Assembly: GCA_003210735.1 (NCBI GenBank)
Contig: QCUM01000018.1
Coordinates: 1 to 40,816, forward strand
Length of the DNA: 40,816 nt
From: Synechococcus sp. AG-679-D13
GTDB taxonomy: Bacteria > Cyanobacteriota > Cyanobacteriia > PCC-6307 > Cyanobiaceae
Direction: 5' to 3'
The notes beneath the pieces are model-generated. The model worked only from the letters and a program-made list of their open reading frames with translations, was not told where the DNA came from and made no database searches. Both the position numbers and the translations under genes were made by a program. How positions within the stretch are numbered: position 1 is the first letter of the stretch; the number at the start of each line of letters is the position of its first letter. Below, in pieces: positions 25,504-33,202 of this stretch.

Positions 25504-26343
25504 ATGCGTCGCTGGGCTCTTTTTGTCTCATGTCTTCTGTCGTTGAATTTTCCTGGACAGGCTTTTGCTCAGGGCAATGACATTAAAATTGAGAAAGCCA
25601 GTCGAGTCGTTGCACTTTCATCCCTTTCTGCCGATCTTGTTGTATCGATCAATCCAGATGTGTTGATAGGAGTCCCCGGGACATCATTAACCAATAAAGA
25701 TCCGAGATATTCCGGCTTAAAGCGTGTTTCAAATGGTCGAAGTCAGCCCAGTGTTGAGCTGATTTTGGCCCTTAATCCAGACCTTGTGATTGGTGCTGAG
25801 GGTTTTCATTCCCGTGTACTCAATGCACTCAATAAATTGGGTGTCAAGACGTTGGCTGTCAAAGTCAATCGTTGGGACAGGCTTGAAGAAGCTTCTCGAA
25901 CTTTGGAAGATCGAATCATGAACGCCGGATCGATCGACTCTCAACTCAGCAACTTGTGTCCGGCGCAGACGTCGTCCAAATCTTCTGGGACCAGTGTTCT
26001 GATTCTTGCTGGCGTCTCTCCAAAGCTTTCTCCCGGTCAGCAAAGCTGGTCAGGATCACTTCTGGATCGTTTGGGTCTTAAAAATTCCACAAAAGGACTC
26101 CCAGGATCCAGTGAATTTTCGGGCTACATCACGATGTCGAATGAGCGACTTTTGGCTGTTAAGCCGGAGAAGGTTCTTGTTGTTAACCCCTCCGGGGATT
26201 CCGAACAAACGGTTCGTTCTCTGATTCCTTTCTTCCCCGGATTAAAGGCGAGTGATTTCAAAGCGATGGAGTATTACGGATTGATCAACCCTGGTAGTTT
26301 GTCCAGCATCCAGAAGGCTTGTGCTGCATTGTCCAGTCTTTAG
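25504..26343 (+). CDS. Periplasmic iron-complex/cobalamin binding protein (BtuF/FecB/HmuT family)
   Basis: Delivers ligand from the receptor to the ABC permease. The product is about 279 residues. It has a signal peptide (MRRWALFVSCLLSLNFPGQAFA, cut before QGN), then two lobes of the PF01497-type fold: RVVALSSLSADLVVSINPDVLIGVPG and PSVELILALNPDLVIGAEGF in lobe 1, and TSVLILAGVSPKLSPGQQSWSGSLLDRLGL in lobe 2. There is no lipobox. GTG at 25498 is an alternative start six bases upstream. It completes a full import chain with the receptor, TonB system and permease. Ligand-specific residues could not be identified. Confidence 0.9.
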   Translation: MRRWALFVSCLLSLNFPGQAFAQGNDIKIEKASRVVALSSLSADLVVSINPDVLIGVPGTSLTNKDPRYSGLKRVSNGRSQPSVELILALNPDLVIGAEGFHSRVLNALNKLGVKTLAVKVNRWDRLEEASRTLEDRIMNAGSIDSQLSNLCPAQTSSKSSGTSVLILAGVSPKLSPGQQSWSGSLLDRLGLKNSTKGLPGSSEFSGYITMSNERLLAVKPEKVLVVNPSGDSEQTVRSLIPFFPGLKASDFKAMEYYGLINPGSLSSIQKACAALSSL

Positions 26344-26400
26344 GCGTACTGGGGCTGGAAGTCTTGTTGGATTAGATTTGCTGAACAAGCACTGGTTCGG

Positions 26401-26649
26401 ATGAGTTGGCAGGAGCGCAAACGTCCCATCTGTCTGGAAAAGCGTTTTGAGTTTGATAGCTACGATTCAACTCGTGATTTCCTCGACAGACTGGGCGATC
26501 ACAGTGAGGCCATCCAACGCTTCCCTGACATCAGTTTTGGCCGCACATATGTGAACATCACAATTCGGCCTGAGGATGACGGTGCTGATGCCCATCTGAG
26601 TGACGCTGACAGGGCCCTGGCCGTTGAGATTGATGACCTCCTCGGTTGA
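26401..26649 (+). CDS. Pterin-dehydratase-like Rubisco assembly factor (acRAF)
   Basis: Small protein of the pterin-4a-carbinolamine dehydratase fold, found in alpha-carboxysome loci as acRAF, a chaperone that aids Rubisco assembly rather than a pterin enzyme. The 82-residue product reads [44 protein letters not shown]...[16 protein letters not shown]. The order of strands and helices fits the fold. The catalytic HHP motif of true dehydratases is replaced by QRFPD, as expected for acRAF. cbbX starts within its 3' end. In relatives it follows the cso/ndh genes directly; here the TonB block lies between. Confidence 0.8.
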   Translation: MSWQERKRPICLEKRFEFDSYDSTRDFLDRLGDHSEAIQRFPDISFGRTYVNITIRPEDDGADAHLSDADRALAVEIDDLLG

Positions 26650-27553
26650 TCTTCAGGCGGCCTATGCCGAATCCGGTGCCGCTGAGGTGCTGGAACAACT
26701 GGATCGTGAGTTGATCGGTTTGGCTCCAGTCAAAACTCGGATCCATGAGATTGCAGCGTTGTTGCTGGTGGATCAAGCTAGGCAGCAATTGGAGTTGCCC
26801 AGCACAGCTCCAGGACTGCACATGTCGTTCACCGGTCGTCCGGGCACGGGTAAAACCACTGTTGCTCAGAGGATGTCGCAGATCCTTCACCGCCTTGGTT
26901 ATCTCCGAAAAGGTCATGTGGTTTCGGCCACCCGCGACGATCTCGTTGGCCAGTACGTCGGTCATACCGCACCCAAAACCAAGGAGATGCTCAAGCGAGC
27001 TCAGGGAGGTGTTCTGTTCATTGACGAGGCCTATTACCTCTATAAACCTGATAACGAGCGTGATTATGGTGCCGAAGCGATTGAGATTTTGTTGCAGGAA
27101 ATGGAGAATAACAGCAGCGATGTAGTTGTTATTTTTGCTGGTTATAAGGACAGAATGGATACGTTTTATGGATCCAATCCTGGGCTTTCCTCCCGGGTTG
27201 CACATCATCTTGATTTTCCTGATTACAGCAATGATGAGCTGATGGCTATTGCCTCATTGTTGCTTGATGCTCAAAATTATCGCTTTAGTTCAGATGCAAA
27301 AATCGCATTTGTGGAGTACATCGAAAGACGGCGGCTGCTTCCATTTTTCGCCAACGCACGTTCGATTCGTAATGCCCTTGATCGGGCTCGGTTACGCCAG
27401 GCCAATCGACTGTTTGCTCGGATGGATCAGCCAGCCACTCGCGACGATTTGATCACGATTGAATCTTCAGATATCCGTGCCAGCCGCGTATTTGAAGGCG
27501 AAGTGGAGGGATATCACCAGAAGGGATCGGTTGCGAATTCCACGCATAGCTGA
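26633..27553 (+). CDS. cbbX: CbbX-type AAA+ Rubisco activase
   Basis: Hexameric ATPase that threads the Rubisco large-subunit C-terminus to release inhibitory sugar phosphates. The 306-residue product matches Cbb[38 protein letters not shown], Walker [13 protein letters not shown], pore loop [15 protein letters not shown], Walker [13 protein letters not shown], sensor 1 [11 protein letters not shown], and an Arg-rich helix [20 protein letters not shown]. The ATG at 26633 overlaps the acRAF stop by 17 bases and begins exactly at the family N-terminus. CbbX is best known with red-type form IC/ID Rubisco; here it accompanies green-type form IA. The last 40 bases overlap the convergent ferredoxin gene. 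Confidence 0.92.
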   Translation: MTSSVDLQAAYAESGAAEVLEQLDRELIGLAPVKTRIHEIAALLLVDQARQQLELPSTAPGLHMSFTGRPGTGKTTVAQRMSQILHRLGYLRKGHVVSATRDDLVGQYVGHTAPKTKEMLKRAQGGVLFIDEAYYLYKPDNERDYGAEAIEILLQEMENNSSDVVVIFAGYKDRMDTFYGSNPGLSSRVAHHLDFPDYSNDELMAIASLLLDAQNYRFSSDAKIAFVEYIERRRLLPFFANARSIRNALDRARLRQANRLFARMDQPATRDDLITIESSDIRASRVFEGEVEGYHQKGSVANSTHS

Positions 27554-27753
27554 CCACTCTTTGCTGCTGGCACGCTGCTGATGCAGGCGCGCACCGTTTT
27601 GCCGTTCACATCGATCTCGCAGGCGCCGCAGCTGCCGCCCATGCAACCGGTCGGAATGCTGACGCCTGCGGCATTGGCCGCTTCCAGCCAGTCCTGGCCA
27701 ACCTCAACTTTGGTTTCACGGCCGTTGGGCCAACGCACTGGGATGGCGGCCAT
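27514..27753 (-). CDS. Small 2Fe-2S ferredoxin-like protein
   Basis: 79-residue electron carrier of the beta-grasp fold. Cluster ligands lie in [24 protein letters not shown] with Cys-x4-Cys-x2-Cys-x11-Cys spacing. The last gap is far shorter than in plant-type ferredoxin (about 29) and resembles the small subunits of molybdenum hydroxylases. The protein ends early and lacks the usual C-terminal ferredoxin extension. It begins inside the cobQ stop (ATG overlapping TGA by one base), so it is translated together with cobQ. A partner enzyme is unknown. Its 3' end overlaps cbbX, transcribed oppositely, by 40 bases. Confidence 0.85.
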   Translation of the reverse strand: MAAIPVRWPNGRETKVEVGQDWLEAANAAGVSIPTGCMGGSCGACEIDVNGKTVRACISSVPAAKSGQLCVEFATDPFW

Positions 27754-29240
27754 CAGTTCAACAGCGGCTCAAGGTTCACATGCTCTTCGAAGGCATTGGC
27801 CAGGCGTTCGAGCAGTTGGTTGCGGTGATCGGCATGGTTTTGACGCTCGGTGCTCATAGGGGAGAGCCCCTTGCGTTGGCGAAGGCTGTTCAACCAGTGG
27901 CGACGCCAGGGTCCGTTGTCGAGCAGGCCGTGAAGGTAGGTGCCGACGATGTCGCCTCCAGCCGCTGATGTTGTCCACCAGCCCAGCCCACCCTCGGCAC
28001 AAAGCTCTTGCAAGCTCGGATCGGCCCAGGTTTGACCGTGGTGCAGTTCGAATCCATTCAGCGCAGTGTCTTCCGGCCACTGTGCCTGCACCGTTCGCTG
28101 CCGAAGGGTCTTGCTGCCACCAAAACGGGTGTTGATGGGGAGCAAGCCAACGCCCTGCCAGGGGCCAGTCCCTTCCCCACCCTCCAGATCGTCGGGATCC
28201 TCCAGTCGCTCACCCAGCATCTGCATCCCTCCGCAAATGGCCAGCACGTTGCCTCCATGGTTTGCGTAGCGCCGGAGCTGTTGTTCCAGTCCACTGGTCC
28301 GCAGGGCGTGAAGATCCCGGAGGGTTTGCTTGCTACCCGGAAGGATCACGGCATCGGGCTGGCCAAGGTCTTCACCCGGCTCCACCCAGCGCAACCGCAA
28401 ACTTGTTTCGGCTTCCAGCGGATCCAGATCGGAGAAGTTGCTCAAGGAGGGCAGGCGTAGGACGGCGATCTGCAGATCGACGGCCCCGCGGCTTGGTTTT
28501 CGCTCCAGCAGGTCAAGTGAATCCTCCGGAGGAAACAATTCATTCAGCCAGGGCATCACCCCCAGCACTGGCACACCGGTGTTGTGTTCCAGCCAGGTGC
28601 GTCCTTCATCAAACAGTTCCCTCCGGCCGCGGAAACGGTTGATCAGGATGCCTTTGATCAGCGGCCGTTCCACCGGCCGGAGCAGATTCATGGTTCCAAC
28701 AATCTGTGCAAACACTCCGCCGCGCTCGATGTCGGCCACCAGCAAGCAGTTCGCTTTCAGGAACAGAGCGAGACGCAGGTTGGTGAGGTCCCTGTGCTGC
28801 AGGTTCACCTCCACCGGGCTTCCCGCTCCCTCCAGCACCAGGCGTCCCTGCGGCCAGCGCTGCTGCAGTGCATCAAGACCACCGCGGATGGCCTGCCAGC
28901 CCGGTTTGAACCAGTCGCGGTAATAGTGCTCCGCTTGAGCCGTGCCCACGCTGCGGCCGTTGTGGATCACTTCGCTGCTGCTGTCGCCGCGGGGCTTAAG
29001 CAGCACAGGATTCATGGCGCAGCTGGGTTCCAGGCCGGCCGCCCAGGCTTGCATTGCCTGGGAGTAGGCCATCTCGAGGCCATCCGTATCAACCCAGGCG
29101 TTGTTGCTCATGTTCTGCCCTTTGAACGGCAGGGGTTGTTCACCGCGGCGTTTGAGCACCCTGCACAGAGCCGCCGTCATCAGCGACTTGCCCGCACCAC
29201 TTGAGGTGCCCAGCACCATCAGCGTCTTCGGAGCGGTCAA
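27753..29240 (-). CDS. cobQ: Cobyric acid synthase CobQ
   Basis: Amidates four side chains of adenosylcobyrinic diamide, using glutamine and ATP, in (pseudo)cobalamin synthesis. The product is about 495 residues. The N-terminal DTBS-like ATPase domain has P-loop [27 protein letters not shown] and [13 protein letters not shown]. The C-terminal glutamine amidotransferase domain has the nucleophile region [14 protein letters not shown] (Cys) and [13 protein letters not shown] (His). Start: TTG at 29240 overlaps the preceding stop as TTGA and gives [14 protein letters not shown], matching family N-termini. ATG at 29219 is an alternative; a longer frame to 29276 runs into the upstream gene. A ferredoxin gene follows with one base of overlap. 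Confidence 0.93.
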   Translation of the reverse strand: MTAPKTLMVLGTSSGAGKSLMTAALCRVLKRRGEQPLPFKGQNMSNNAWVDTDGLEMAYSQAMQAWAAGLEPSCAMNPVLLKPRGDSSSEVIHNGRSVGTAQAEHYYRDWFKPGWQAIRGGLDALQQRWPQGRLVLEGAGSPVEVNLQHRDLTNLRLALFLKANCLLVADIERGGVFAQIVGTMNLLRPVERPLIKGILINRFRGRRELFDEGRTWLEHNTGVPVLGVMPWLNELFPPEDSLDLLERKPSRGAVDLQIAVLRLPSLSNFSDLDPLEAETSLRLRWVEPGEDLGQPDAVILPGSKQTLRDLHALRTSGLEQQLRRYANHGGNVLAICGGMQMLGERLEDPDDLEGGEGTGPWQGVGLLPINTRFGGSKTLRQRTVQAQWPEDTALNGFELHHGQTWADPSLQELCAEGGLGWWTTSAAGGDIVGTYLHGLLDNGPWRRHWLNSLRQRKGLSPMSTERQNHADHRNQLLERLANAFEEHVNLEPLLN

Positions 29241-29560
29241 AACGGCCAGCGACGGCGAAGGCCAATGCGCAGCCAATCCCAGAGCGAGGCCTTTTCCTCG
29301 AGCAATCCACTGTCTTCGTCAAGGAGTTGTCGGCCCAGGGGCGTCAGGCGAAAGCGGCTGGTCAGTCCCTGTCCATCCACTTCCCGTCGCAGCACGCCAA
29401 CGGTGATCAGCCAGCGCAGTTCGTCTTCAAGCCCATCGGGGTTGGCCGGCCAGCGACGGCTGCGACCAAAGCGTTCGCGGTTTTTCCAGAGTGTCTCGGC
29501 GTCCAATCCCTGTTGTTGCAGGGTGCGGTACATCGTTTCTCCAAAGGGGAGGCAGCGCAT
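29237..29560 (-). CDS. Small unknown protein upstream of cobQ
   Basis: Function not known. The product is 107 residues from ATG at 29560 ([18 protein letters not shown]); the frame remains open to 29656 with a less convincing extension rich in Arg and Pro. It is basic, with a [33 protein letters not shown] segment that reads like a winged-helix core. No membrane segment is present. Its TGA overlaps the proposed cobQ TTG, so the two appear translationally coupled. Similar small proteins seem to exist in other cyanobacteria, but this is from memory. Confidence 0.6.
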   Translation of the reverse strand: MRCLPFGETMYRTLQQQGLDAETLWKNRERFGRSRRWPANPDGLEDELRWLITVGVLRREVDGQGLTSRFRLTPLGRQLLDEDSGLLEEKASLWDWLRIGLRRRWPF

Positions 29561-29675
29561 CGAGCGCGCGGCCCGGCTTCGGCTGCGGGGAGCCAGAAGG
29601 TCGTCGGTGGGGTGATCGATGGCGCGGCCTCCCGTCGGTGGCAGCCTACGGAGCACCTAAAGAGGTTGCGTTTCG

Positions 29676-30257
29676 GTGCTGTTGCTTGCTTCGGCCTCTC
29701 CGGCCCGCCGACGTCTGCTGGAGCAGGCAGGAATCCCCCATCGGGTTCGGGTGAGTGGCGTGGACGAACGGGCCATTACCGCCCCGGACCCTTCGCTCTT
29801 GGTGCAGCGCCTGGCGCAGGCCAAGGCCACGGCGGTGTATCAAGCACTGGATTCGGTTGCAGATGCTGGGATCAGCGCCGTTCTGGGCTGTGATTCCGTT
29901 CTCGTATTTGAGGGCGAGATCTTTGGTAAACCAGCCGATGCCGCTGAAGCGGTGAGGCGCTGGCGCCGGATGTCTGGTCAGCGTGGGGAACTGCTGACGG
30001 GGCACTGCCTCATGCCTGTTGGAGAGGATCCGGTGCTGAGCAGTGTGAGCACAGGGGTGTTGTTTTCACCGCTCACCCCCAGAGAAATAGATGACTATGT
30101 GGCTACCGGCGAGCCGTTGCAGTGTGCTGGTGGCTTCGCTCTTGAGGGGCGAGGCAGCTTATGTGTGGCAGGCCTTGAAGGCTGTTATTCCAACGTGATC
30201 GGATTAAGCCTGCCCTGGTTGCGTCAGCAGTTGACGTTGATGGCCGCTTCGACATGA
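29676..30257 (+). CDS. maf: Maf-family nucleotide pyrophosphatase
   Basis: House-cleaning enzyme that hydrolyses modified or canonical pyrimidine triphosphates and can affect division. The 193-residue product shows the family core: [19 protein letters not shown] at the start, [61 protein letters not shown] and a C-terminal [30 protein letters not shown]. It starts at GTG 29676, ten bases after AGAGG. The stop overlaps the next ATG (ATGA). Confidence 0.93.
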   Translation: MLLLASASPARRRLLEQAGIPHRVRVSGVDERAITAPDPSLLVQRLAQAKATAVYQALDSVADAGISAVLGCDSVLVFEGEIFGKPADAAEAVRRWRRMSGQRGELLTGHCLMPVGEDPVLSSVSTGVLFSPLTPREIDDYVATGEPLQCAGGFALEGRGSLCVAGLEGCYSNVIGLSLPWLRQQLTLMAAST

Positions 30258-30544
30258 GACGGGCGCAGCGTCTGTTGCTCAGTGCCGGTCTGGCAGGGCT
30301 GGCAACGGCTGGGTTTGTGATGGTGGTGGGGGCCAGTGCCGATGCCTTGGTGGTGTTGCTGTTCGCTGGTTTCTGGATCGGGCTGCATGCCTTCCTGGGG
30401 TTTGTTCGTCTGAGCCAGCGTCTGGATCGTGCCGCGGGGTTGAAATTGTTGTCATCCACCGAGTACGAACGCCTGACGGATCTGACGGATCTGACGGATC
30501 TGACGGAGGGGGAGGGGTGTGATTCCCGAAGAAGCGATCTTTAG
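30254..30544 (+). CDS. Small two-span membrane protein with repeat tail
   Basis: Unknown function, 96 residues. Two hydrophobic segments ([21 protein letters not shown] and [21 protein letters not shown]) suggest a hairpin in the membrane. A short amphipathic stretch ([11 protein letters not shown]) follows, then a soluble tail containing [12 protein letters not shown] encoded by a 9-bp tandem repeat. It overlaps maf by 4 bases (ATGA) and so is probably co-expressed with it. Confidence 0.75.
   Translation: MRRAQRLLLSAGLAGLATAGFVMVVGASADALVVLLFAGFWIGLHAFLGFVRLSQRLDRAAGLKLLSSTEYERLTDLTDLTDLTEGEGCDSRRSDL
30473..30508. repeat. Four tandem copies of a 9-bp unit
   Basis: ctgacggat repeats at 30473, 30482 and 30491, then ctgacggag at 30500. 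The frame is preserved and each copy adds Leu-Thr-Asp. Such short in-frame arrays vary in copy number by slippage. Confidence 0.9.
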
Positions 30545-30626
30545 TTGTTGATTCCCCCCTGGCTCTTGTTTTGGGTTCAACCTGAAGAAGCTCATTAGCC
30601 TTAAAGGAGTTAGTCCACAGGAACAG

Positions 30627-32882
30627 GTGGCGTTGCTTTCCTCCAGTCAATTCAATCAGCTGTTTGAAGCTCTGCCCGCCTCTGGGGGTACGGCCGATGA
30701 GATCGTCTCCCGCGTGGAGGCTGCTGGAGGGCATCTCAATCGTGATGCTTTGAGAGGTGCCATCGATGCCCATCACCTTCGGGATGGAGCGATCAGCACC
30801 CGTGATTGGCGACTGTTGCTCGCCTTGCAGCTGGGTGATCAGGAAGTCAAGGCGCGTGAAGCATTTTCGCTGCTGGATTCCGCTGGAGCAGGAACGATTG
30901 AACTCAAGCTGATCAAACGTTTGATCCAGCTGTTTGAGGTGTCGGAGCAGACTGCGGACGCGATCACCATTGAGATGGCTCGTGATGGCTCGGAGCGGAT
31001 CGACATTCATCATTTGCTCGACTACCTCCCCCAGGATTTTGAATCCCATCCCAGGGCCTATGCGGGGGGCCATCGCACGGTTGAGCCACCTCGAGCATCC
31101 AGTCTCAGTGAGCGATGGAGTCGTGATGCAGACAAGCCCGATGCCTCCAAGCAGCAGGGCACGTCGCCACTTCAGATGCAGATCGGCTGGTTCCGTCTCA
31201 TTCAGGGAGCGGCCTACCGCAGTTTTCGAGAGAGCTACTCAGCCAACTCAGAAACGCACCTCCGTGCTTACGACCTGCCATACACCATCCCCGATTTTGT
31301 TCGCTTCGTTAATGCAGCGGTGGACCTCTACCTGTCGCTCGGCATTGTCGAGCCCGGTGCCGAGGAACCCTTCGAGACCCTGAGGAATTCTGTGAATGGT
31401 GCTGAGGCTGATCTGCGTGAGCGGATGGCCAACTGGAATTCAATTTCCAAGACCGACGCGATGCTGGAAGCCGAGGGACGCCTTGAGCATGAACTGCAGG
31501 AGTTGGATCACCACCATCAGATCGTTGGGGTGGTGCTTGAGGTGCTGTTGACCGCAGCGCTGAATGGTCACGATCCTGAAACGGTCACCCATGAGGACCT
31601 GCAGCGCCATGAGCTGAACCGTCTTCGGCAGCTTGACGATCATCAGGAGGCGACCGCCGGCCTTGATCCAGACAAACCCGAATCCCAGCGGCCTTATCAC
31701 GAGAGCTGGCAACGGGTGATCGTCGACTCTGACGACCAGCGCTATGCGGGATCCGTCATGCCAACGGCTTATTGGTATGACGAATTCATGCCTCTGCTGT
31801 TGCGGGCGAGTTCCGTGTTGACGCAGTCGGACATCAGTGGCTGGGATGACGCTGATGACGATGATTTGAACGCATGGTTTGCAGAACGGCATGCCTCCGG
31901 CGAATTCCGCCTGTATGGCCATGCCACGGATGAGGCATTCCAATCACGTCCGCTCGTGGTCAAGAAAGAGCTGCGGCGTGCCTGGCAATTGACCCGTCAC
32001 TACCTCAATGGCGTGCAGAAGCGTCGCGAACGGGAGGAGTTCGGGCGAGAGGATGGATTTCTCTGCCAGTACGTAGCCTTTCTGGATCTTCATGTCGGCC
32101 GCCACGATGTGGAAGCCAGCCAGATGAGGGTCAGTTTTCCGTACTACATCGGCCCAGCCACCTGGCGTTTCATGCACACCAGCGCCGAGCTGATCGCAGA
32201 ACAGCCCAAGGAACAGCAGCAGCGCTCGGTTGAGGCGTTCAAGGCGTTCTTCGCGGCCTTGGCCACGATGTATCCATGCCCCTACTGCCGCTTCCACCTC
32301 AATCGCTACGTGGTTCGCAACCGTGAGGTTTCGATGTATCCGATCGAATACCTCTTCCTGGGCTCCGATCAGGTCAGCGGCACGTTGGAGGTGTCCCTGC
32401 AGGACAAGCTCGAGAACGTGAATCAGGGCGATGACCTGCGACTGTTCCTCTGGAAATTGCACAACACCGTTTCTTCATCCATTGCCCGAAGTGAGGATTG
32501 GTATCACAAGGATTCCGGGGCTTACTACACCTCGCGTTACTGGCCCAGCCTGGATTCGGAGCTGGAACGGGCCCATACCCTCGGCGTAGATCTGATCGAG
32601 CGCGATCGGGTGCAGCGGATCTATGGGGTTGTGAAAAGCGCTGCTCATCTCGCAGTGCTGCGGGATGAGCTCCAGGAATCACTCCATGCCGAGGATCTGC
32701 AACAGCAGCAGACCATTCGCAATCGCGCATCCGGTGCCATCGATGGTGTTGAAGAGGCGGTTCTGCAATCGCGCTTCCTGCACGACAACTACCGCTACAA
32801 CCCTTCGCTTGCCCTTGATCCGCCTCACTTCAGTCCGGCGGAAGAATTGCTGGCCCGCAGTGGTTTCTACACCGAGAACTGA
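30627..32882 (+). CDS. EF-hand-like and Erv/Alr sulfhydryl-oxidase-like fusion protein
   Basis: 751-residue soluble protein with no signal peptide or membrane span; exact function unknown. Residues about 10-145 resemble paired EF-hands: a loop DSAGAGTIE followed by helix KLIKRLIQLF, then a degenerate RDGSERIDIHHLLDYL. Residues about 180-440 are helical with no recognised domain. Residues about 508-620 match the Erv1/Alr FAD-linked oxidase pattern: Trp513 and His517 in ATWRFMHTSAELI, the CxxC pair Cys551/Cys554 in YPCPYCRFHLNRY, and WKLHNTVSSSI (609-619), the FAD-binding HN. Erv enzymes make disulfides and pass electrons to O2. The start is GTG at 30627; a ggag lies farther upstream than usual. 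It stands alone between short gaps. Confidence 0.75.
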   Translation: MALLSSSQFNQLFEALPASGGTADEIVSRVEAAGGHLNRDALRGAIDAHHLRDGAISTRDWRLLLALQLGDQEVKAREAFSLLDSAGAGTIELKLIKRLIQLFEVSEQTADAITIEMARDGSERIDIHHLLDYLPQDFESHPRAYAGGHRTVEPPRASSLSERWSRDADKPDASKQQGTSPLQMQIGWFRLIQGAAYRSFRESYSANSETHLRAYDLPYTIPDFVRFVNAAVDLYLSLGIVEPGAEEPFETLRNSVNGAEADLRERMANWNSISKTDAMLEAEGRLEHELQELDHHHQIVGVVLEVLLTAALNGHDPETVTHEDLQRHELNRLRQLDDHQEATAGLDPDKPESQRPYHESWQRVIVDSDDQRYAGSVMPTAYWYDEFMPLLLRASSVLTQSDISGWDDADDDDLNAWFAERHASGEFRLYGHATDEAFQSRPLVVKKELRRAWQLTRHYLNGVQKRREREEFGREDGFLCQYVAFLDLHVGRHDVEASQMRVSFPYYIGPATWRFMHTSAELIAEQPKEQQQRSVEAFKAFFAALATMYPCPYCRFHLNRYVVRNREVSMYPIEYLFLGSDQVSGTLEVSLQDKLENVNQGDDLRLFLWKLHNTVSSSIARSEDWYHKDSGAYYTSRYWPSLDSELERAHTLGVDLIERDRVQRIYGVVKSAAHLAVLRDELQESLHAEDLQQQQTIRNRASGAIDGVEEAVLQSRFLHDNYRYNPSLALDPPHFSPAEELLARSGFYTEN

Positions 32883-33202
32883 GCGGCGCCTGGTCTTCTG
32901 ATTGGAGAAATGGGAAAGGAGCAATCCTCAATTCAGGGCTGCTCCTTCATCAAAAATCCAATGTTGATGGAAATCAGATTTTGCTCGAGTGTTGGTTTTT
33001 GCCAATAGACGAACGTGTAGTGAACTGAAGAATTATTAAGGCAAGTGATGTTGTTGCGCAAAATTGTTCGTGCTGAGCAATTTGATTCAAATCATCCTAT
33101 GTTTTATCGCGAAGACTCTTAAATCGACAGGTGATCTTAAGGGGGAGAGACTTTATCTTGAAAAAAACTAGTGTTTGAACGGACTCCTTTTCGATTTTGC
33201 CG
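32883..33202. other. AT-rich intergenic gap with a possible terminator hairpin
   Basis: 320 bases without a gene. AAGGAGCA (32916-32923) pairs with TGCTCCTT (32940-32947) across 16 bases but lacks a T-run, so it is only a weak terminator candidate for the preceding gene. The remainder is AT-rich and should hold the promoter of the RTX-like gene. Nothing else was recognised. Confidence 0.5.

Noticed and set aside
30279..31073. Minus-strand frame of 264 residues across the small membrane protein and Erv-like gene
   Set aside because: Spans two real plus-strand genes and includes translated tandem repeat; no motif.
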